Below, in pieces: positions 58,194 to 64,000 of a stretch of DNA of 64,000 bases (its first letter is position 1; the number at the start of each line of letters is the position of its first letter). This DNA comes from Engraulis encrasicolus (taxonomy: Eukaryota > Chordata > Actinopteri > Clupeiformes > Engraulidae): NCBI RefSeq assembly GCF_034702125.1, contig NC_085876.1:7831864-7895863 (forward strand), given 5' to 3'. Made by a program: the position numbers and the translations under genes. The notes beneath the pieces were generated by a model. It ran no database searches. It was not told the origin of the DNA and saw nothing but the letters and a program-made list of their open reading frames with translations.

Positions 58194-59421
58194 CAGGGCC
58201 GTCGTTAGCCCTATTTTAGGGGGGCTTTAGCCCCCCCTACATTAGTATAACCCCCCCCCCCTTAACAATTTTGCAAAAAAATATATATATATATATTCTT
58301 TTTTTTTACATTTTTCCAAAAACAAATGCAGGAAAGCACTGAATATGAACCACCAAGAAGGCAAGTTATTCTGAATAGTTCCTGAAAATAGTAATCTGAA
58401 AGTTCCTGTTTGCTTATTTATTGTTTAATGCCACTTACGTATATCCTACTGCACAGCAATAAAAGCAGGGTGCACAACAATATGTTTGTGCTTTGTGGAT
58501 TGTGCTTTGCGACTAACACCTCGAGAAAAGTGTAATTACTTACACGGATGAAATCTTCCGACCCAAAGTACCAATTTTCAATCACAATACCCATGTAATA
58601 AATCCATTTGACATTGTCTTGAAATTATAGTTGAGCTTTAATATTTGTCTTAACAGTTTGAAAACACACATGAACTGATTGAAAAAGCTACGAATGGAGT
58701 AAAAATGACCTAATATCTGCCGGGGATGCATAGTTTTCCAAGTAAGGAACCTGTTTGATTGAATCGCTTCCTGACCACTGCTTCTCCTGGAGACGCGCAG
58801 TTAGTAAGTTAGTAGTAAGTTAGTAGTCCGAATATGTAATTTACACTCCCATCTATCGCTTGCGTTGGTGCACTGCAAGCAGCAGTTCTACGGTAGCCGA
58901 ACGCGAACACACTAGGTAAAGGGCGGGCACGTCATTGGATTCAACTGGAGAGATGCTTGCTCTCTGCATTTTTATCTAATCATTTTAACTTCCGTACATA
59001 ATATTCATCAGTTAAAACATTTTGAAATGTTTTGTTTAGCTTACATATAAGGAATGTTCATTAAAATGTGAAGCAAAAAAAAATCACTGTAACTAGACGC
59101 TTTTGCACACCTCTGTAGGTGGGCAGGTGCGTAGGATATTTTCCCAGTATGGTTGTCATTCAAGTGTAAAGAAATACTGCACATTGTCCATTGCACCAAC
59201 AAACTTTGATACAACATGAAGAAGGTCGGATGACCGAAGCAATGTATTAAAGTTTGTTGGTGGAATGGACAGTGTGCAGGATTTCTTTGCTCTTAAAATA
59301 ATGAATTCATAGACAAAACCTTAGCAGGTGAGCTGAAAAAAATTTGGCGCGCACTGTGCGCGTGCATTTTCTTACCCTGGGGCGAAGCCCCCCCTGTCTC
59401 CCAAACCTAGTGACGGGCCTG
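58194..59421. mobile_element. hAT-like element, 1.2 kb, exact 8-bp target duplication
   Basis: Ends CAGGGCCGTCGTTAG and CTAGTGACGGGCCTG are inverse. GTGCCACT flanks both sides exactly (58186-58193, 59422-59429). No transposase frame. A strong hairpin element at 59166-59290 lies within it. Confidence 0.92.
59166..59290. repeat. Long near-perfect hairpin nested in a hAT-like element
   Basis: Arms of about 48 bp (59166-59213 and 59241-59290) are inverse with few mismatches (ACCAACAAACTTT / AAAGTTTGTTGGT). The loop is GAAGAAGGTCGGATGACCGA, itself a small hairpin. Confidence 0.85.
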
Positions 59422-59696
59422 GTGCCACTGGATGCAGTGTAGAGAGTGGGCCCAGTAAGTTACAGGGCTCTGTTGCCTTGCTTCTCGATTCAGTTCCAGC
59501 AACTGTCAGCAATATCTGTAAAACTTTTTTTATATCAGAAAGTAGAGTCAGCAGACCGTTAATTATCTCGGGATTAAAGCACGAGTGAGAGGGCATTTTT
59601 TGGGCATGACTGCACCTAGTGGATTTGAAACACAAACACCTTGATCCGGACATGTAGTTGAACATCACGTAAGACCACTTACTTGTACAAACTTTT

Positions 59697-59815
<119 letters not shown>

Positions 59816-60154
59816 CTTTCTTACCCAAACACGCTTTTGATTTTCATAATGTTTTTTTGTTTAGTTTTATCTGGCTTGTGTTCAAATGCGGTAATTTGAA
59901 GAATACTGTGAGTTCACTGTGTTCAAAGTGTGAGTGACAGTTTGTAATGTTGATGTGGAATGTCAATGTCTGAGTATGGTAAAAAAAAAAAAAAAAAAAA
60001 GTCACATCAGTTTCTTCAGTTCCCAGTGTTGAAAATAACCTAAATTATCCAGTATCTTGAGTTTGGGAAAAGGCAGCTTAGCAAGTAGGGTTCATTCAAT
60101 TGCAGTTGAACAAATCTCCACACACCTCCATCTCAAAATACATTTAGAAAAATA

Positions 60155-60300
60155 TTTTTAGGGGCTTTTATGCCTTTATTTAATATGACATTGTGAGATG
60201 GTGACAGGAAGCGAGTGGGAGAGAGAGATGCGGGAGGATTGGGAAATGACCTCAGGGATGAATCAAAGTTATGTCCCTAGTGTAACAGTCAATGCCAAGT
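60155..60300 (-). mobile_element. tRNA-derived SINE copy
   Basis: Reverse orientation: GGGGCTTTTATGCCTTTATT tail, GTGACAGGAAGCGAGTGGGA body, then a decayed head. Confidence 0.78.
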
Positions 60301-61315
60301 GAAAGACTATTAGATAGGGAGAGGCAGGTGTCGATTTTTTCTCAGCCTTTGTTTTTATGCAAAGTTCTCAAGGTCTAGAGTGCAACAGCTGTACAATGTG
60401 GAAGACTCAAATTGGCATGTTTGCCAAAGGTGATCTCCCACATCTTTAAAGCATGTAATAATCCTATAGTTCTCTGATTGGCTCATTTGCCTATTGGTCC
60501 AATTTGGACATGGACTTTTAAAAAGACACATTCCTCATTTTTCTCGTGTACACGTAAGGCATGCATATACCTACAGACATACCTTACATACTGTATATAG
60601 CAAACATTTCACATGGAATGTGTACGAGTGCTTTTGTGGCCCATATAGTATGTAAGGTTTTATAAAACTTGTATAGCCATTTTCAAATGTCTTTTTTGTA
60701 TGGGTGGTCATCAAGCATAATTCCAACATGCTCACGACTTTTATGGAGATGGGAGATGAATGCAAGCTTTCATTCTATAGGGGTTGGCCACGTGAGGGCA
60801 AGGCACCATGGGGAATGGCTATAGATGTTTGGACAGTGTTGAATTACTGCTCAAGCTGTGCTTCCAGACAGCCTCCTTTACACACATCATCTGCATGGGA
60901 AAAGTAGTAACCAAAGATACAGGCTGCCCTTTGAACAAACACATATATTTAGTGCAATGTAATATATAGTGTAATTTAAAGTGCAATAAAGGCCTACAGT
61001 GCGATTTGGGAAATGCAAACTCAAATGTTATCCCAACAACCAGACACTGACTGCACTGTATTGCCACGATTCCCTGTGGTGTTGAAGGTGCGATTTCAGA
61101 GCATGTGGCGTCTGATCACGTGGGCATGTGCCAAGGTGTTGCTGGGTTTCAGTTTATACTTCAGTTTGTACCGTACCTCTCTCCTCTGCTCACTCACATA
61201 CTTTCTATTGCGTACAGAGACAGTCAATTGGAACTAAGAAAATCTTTGCAGTGTGTAGGCCTACTGTATGCATCTTTACACAGTACACGCAACAATTGAT
61301 GTTGTTTTTGTTTTT

Positions 61316-61620
61316 AGATTTTTGGGGTCTTTTACACCTTTATTAATTTATCTACTTCACTTTTTTTTTTAAAAACTAACCATACTTTGCAACTGCACTT
61401 GTTGTTCTGCATATGTGCACTTCGTATCAGCTAGTGATGGTGGCTATGATTATGTCCTTGATTTTGTCGCTTTGGTTAAAAAGCGTAGACTGCCAAATGC
61501 AATGTAATGTAATGTAATTAATGAGACAGGACAGTGAGAGGGACAGGAACGACCTTGGGAGCCAGAATCGAACCTTGGTCCCTGTAGTAATGGTGAGCCC
61601 ACTGAGCTGCATTCCTGATG
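61316..61620 (-). mobile_element. tRNA-derived SINE interrupted by another retroposon
   Basis: The tail (GGGGTCTTTTACACCTTTAT) is separated from the body and head (GAGACAGGACAGTGAGAGGG to CCAGAATCGAACCTTGG) by about 175 bp at 61346-61520. The insert ends TTGGTTAAAAAGCGTAGACTGCC and (AATGT)n, like a fish SINE tail. ATTAAT on both sides may be its target duplication. Confidence 0.7.
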
Positions 61621-62177
61621 TTCAAGTTGTCTCCATCCCCCCCCCCCCAATAGGCTACTGTATCAATGACCGTATGTTATTACATTTGTATTGTGTTTGT
61701 GTTGTGCTGAGAGCTCGAACAGGAGGTTGTGCCTCTAGGCTTGCATTGTTGACCTGTGTTATATTGTATGGTATTTTGATGTTTTGTAAAGTAGGATGTT
61801 GGTATGTATTTTTACTCATGTATTTTTAAGATATGTGCATTAATGACACTTGCCAATGATTCAATGAATTGTGGTGGTAGTGCGCAGTCCAAACCATCTC
61901 TCATGTATCTTTAAGATGCTACTTCAATTAAGTAATGGCATTTGTCACTCACCCCAGTGTTGCTTTTCACAACACTGTAACAGTAAACTCTTCTCGTGAA
62001 TCAAGGTGTGGTGTGGTCACTGCTCTGCCATACTGGGGTGCGTTTCTCGACAGCATCATAGCTAACTACGAAAGTCAGCAACTTAGGCTACTTGGTTGAA
62101 ATAGGCTACAATTTCCCATTGACATCCTATTACTGTCAATAGAAAAGTGGCTATCAATGACACTTTTGAGAAACAGT

Positions 62178-62380
62178 ATAAGAACATGGTTAAGTGATAA
62201 ACCAGGCTTAGTTAACCAACTGGATGTGGTAACCTGCTAATTGAGAACTAGTTAAGAACCTGCTAGTTGAGAAGCTGCTAGTTAAGAAAATGAGGACTCC
62301 GGGCTCTTCTATTAGATGATTTCCTCTACCACAAGGTTAACTTACCGGTAACCTGGTTTACTACTGAACCACCTTCTTAG
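62178..62380. mobile_element. Palindromic MITE, sibling of 43581-43695
   Basis: Ends ATAAGAACATGGTTAAGTG and the inverse of CTAAGAAGGTGGTTCAGTAG share AAACCAGG and GTTAAC blocks. Confidence 0.65.
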
Positions 62381-64000
62381 TATTCCCTCCAGATTGGCAG
62401 ATAATCAAAGAGAGAGCCAGACAACATTAACTTCATGGGACACAGGCCCATTGGCTGTATAACCGCCCTGTGATGTTTACGGTGACCATTTTTACAGGTG
62501 CCTCTCACAAGCAGGCAGCGCAAGCTGTCAAAACGCAGCTGAGGCACACGTTAATAAATAATTCAATAAATAAACACATATAAATGAATAAATAATGAGG
62601 CAAGAGTTTGTAAAGTATCGAGTGACGCACCAAGGATGGGAATGGGAGAGGGATGAACACTGGAGATTGCTTTCACAAGTCACAGTGAGGTCCTGGGGAG
62701 ATGGCAGGGTGATAAGGAAAAATAGATGGACAGGGTTCAACTTACTTTAAAAAAAAAGTCCAATTAAGCCGAAAGCCCATCACCTGAAGTAAACATGGTG
62801 TGTGTGGGGTGTTGTCAACATGAGGCACAGCCACAACAGAGCTCCCATGTGCAGCATGAGTGGAATTTCACATTTGGAGGGAAAGGAGATTTTGCAACTC
62901 AGAGGAAGCTGTACGCCTCCTATTAGAAGAGCCCATGTGGCTTTGTTTTGTTGGGAGAGCAAAGCAATTAGACTATTCTATTAGCAGATTTACCACTCAC
63001 CATTACTATACATGTATGGGTTACTACGGAAACCACTCACATAAGATACCCTGGCTGTCATAAACAATAAGAAAGTAACAACAACATACACAGACTGCGT
63101 CAGGTTATGGGTACAGACTTTATAAATGCTCTCCCACAACACTTCACAGAACAACAAAATATGATGGTCACCTCTATGGACATACATGTACACAAATGAC
63201 AGAACATAAGAATAAATAAACAAAAATATGTACACAACACATCTGTATCAAAAAATTGTCTTTGGGCAAACACAAATGATGGTAATAAATCAAGAAGGCA
63301 ATAAAGAAAATAAACGATATGGATAAATCATATAAGATATATCTACCTTAATAAATAAATAATCACATCCCACATCTCTCTCTCTCTCTCTTTCTCTCTC
63401 TCTGTTACAAAACAATCACTTTAGTTTCTGTTGAAAATATTTGTTTACAAGCTCTTTTTTGTGTACTATTACAAAAAGGCAAGTCACATAAGTGGCTTTT
63501 GTAATCTTAACATTTTTAAAAATGGTTCAATAACATATCAAAGGCAATCAAACCTTCATAACAATGTCGGTTTTACATACAATTGGCTGTTGGTGATCAC
63601 AGTAGTTTTCGGGCAAAGTCCAAGCCCTACATGTTCGTGATCAGAATAACACAACGGGATTTACAAAAGCATATACAAGTGTCCTCAGATGATGTTACAT
63701 CTGTTTGGTGAAGTTCAGTAAAAATGTGAAATCTGAAGTTTGTAGACCCCGAAAAAGCCTCCTCCAGAAAGCAGTTACCAAAGAGTAGCAGTTGAAGTCA
63801 CTAACACCTGGGTACATGTTAACTCTGAGCAAGTAGTAAACCCGTTAAAAAACATGTTAAAAAAGACCAGCCCTTTGGCTTTCTGCTAATAGCGAAAAGC
63901 CAGAAAAATCTTTGAATCAATGTGGTTTACAACTTCCGAGCTCTATATACCTGGGTTAGTCCCTTTACATTATTACGTGGAATATCCCACACTCACATTC

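Noticed and set aside
62528..63235. Possible exons of a neighbouring gene at the right edge
   Set aside because: Short frames of 60-81 codons with no recognisable motif and no paired splice sites of convincing phase.

Overview
The window is vertebrate nuclear DNA, almost certainly from a ray-finned (teleost) fish. The evidence is spliced genes with GT..AG introns, very dense (GT)n, (GA)n, (GGAT)n and (AGGAG)n arrays, many tRNA-derived SINEs and many short hAT-type and palindromic DNA-transposon remnants. I cannot name the species. No bacterial, plasmid, CRISPR or complete viral features are present. LAYOUT: three protein-coding genes can be rebuilt exon by exon, and every splice phase closes. 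(1) A vsig1-like immunoglobulin membrane protein on the + strand, 7 coding exons, 2468-11131, 296 aa. (2) mpp1 (55 kDa palmitoylated MAGUK; PDZ-SH3-HOOK-GK) on the + strand, 12 coding exons, 15434-30175, 463 aa. (3) tmlhe (mitochondrial trimethyllysine dioxygenase, first step of carnitine synthesis) on the - strand, 8 coding exons, 55143 down to 37343, 419 aa. mpp1 and tmlhe are convergent, with about 7.2 kb of repeats between their stop codons. Both also lie at Xq28 in human, so their linkage looks old. The flanks 1-2467 and 55144-64000 hold repeats only, as far as I can see; the right flank may hold tmlhe untranslated exon(s) and promoter. GENES TOGETHER: they do not form a pathway. vsig1-like is a cell-surface adhesion-type protein, mpp1 a membrane-skeleton scaffold, and tmlhe a metabolic dioxygenase. 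REPEATS: hAT-like non-autonomous elements with exact 8-bp target duplications lie at 14305-14600, 21267-21515, 33191-33486 and 58194-59421. At least twelve copies of one tRNA-derived SINE family, several inverted-repeat MITEs, a 46-bp minisatellite (7 copies) and a ~54-bp minisatellite are also present. A piggyBac-like relic bounded by TTAA sits in tmlhe intron 1. MOST INTERESTING: (a) a transposon inserted exactly on the splice acceptor of tmlhe exon 7, duplicating the acceptor and leaving the working one with transposon-derived upstream sequence; (b) decayed tandem copies of an exon's acceptor edge in both tmlhe (exon 2) and mpp1 (exon 6); (c) a ~390-bp purine/pyrimidine pentamer tract only 26 nt past the tmlhe stop; (d) a recurrent short hairpin motif of the form TGAWGAA..CGAAAC at many sites.
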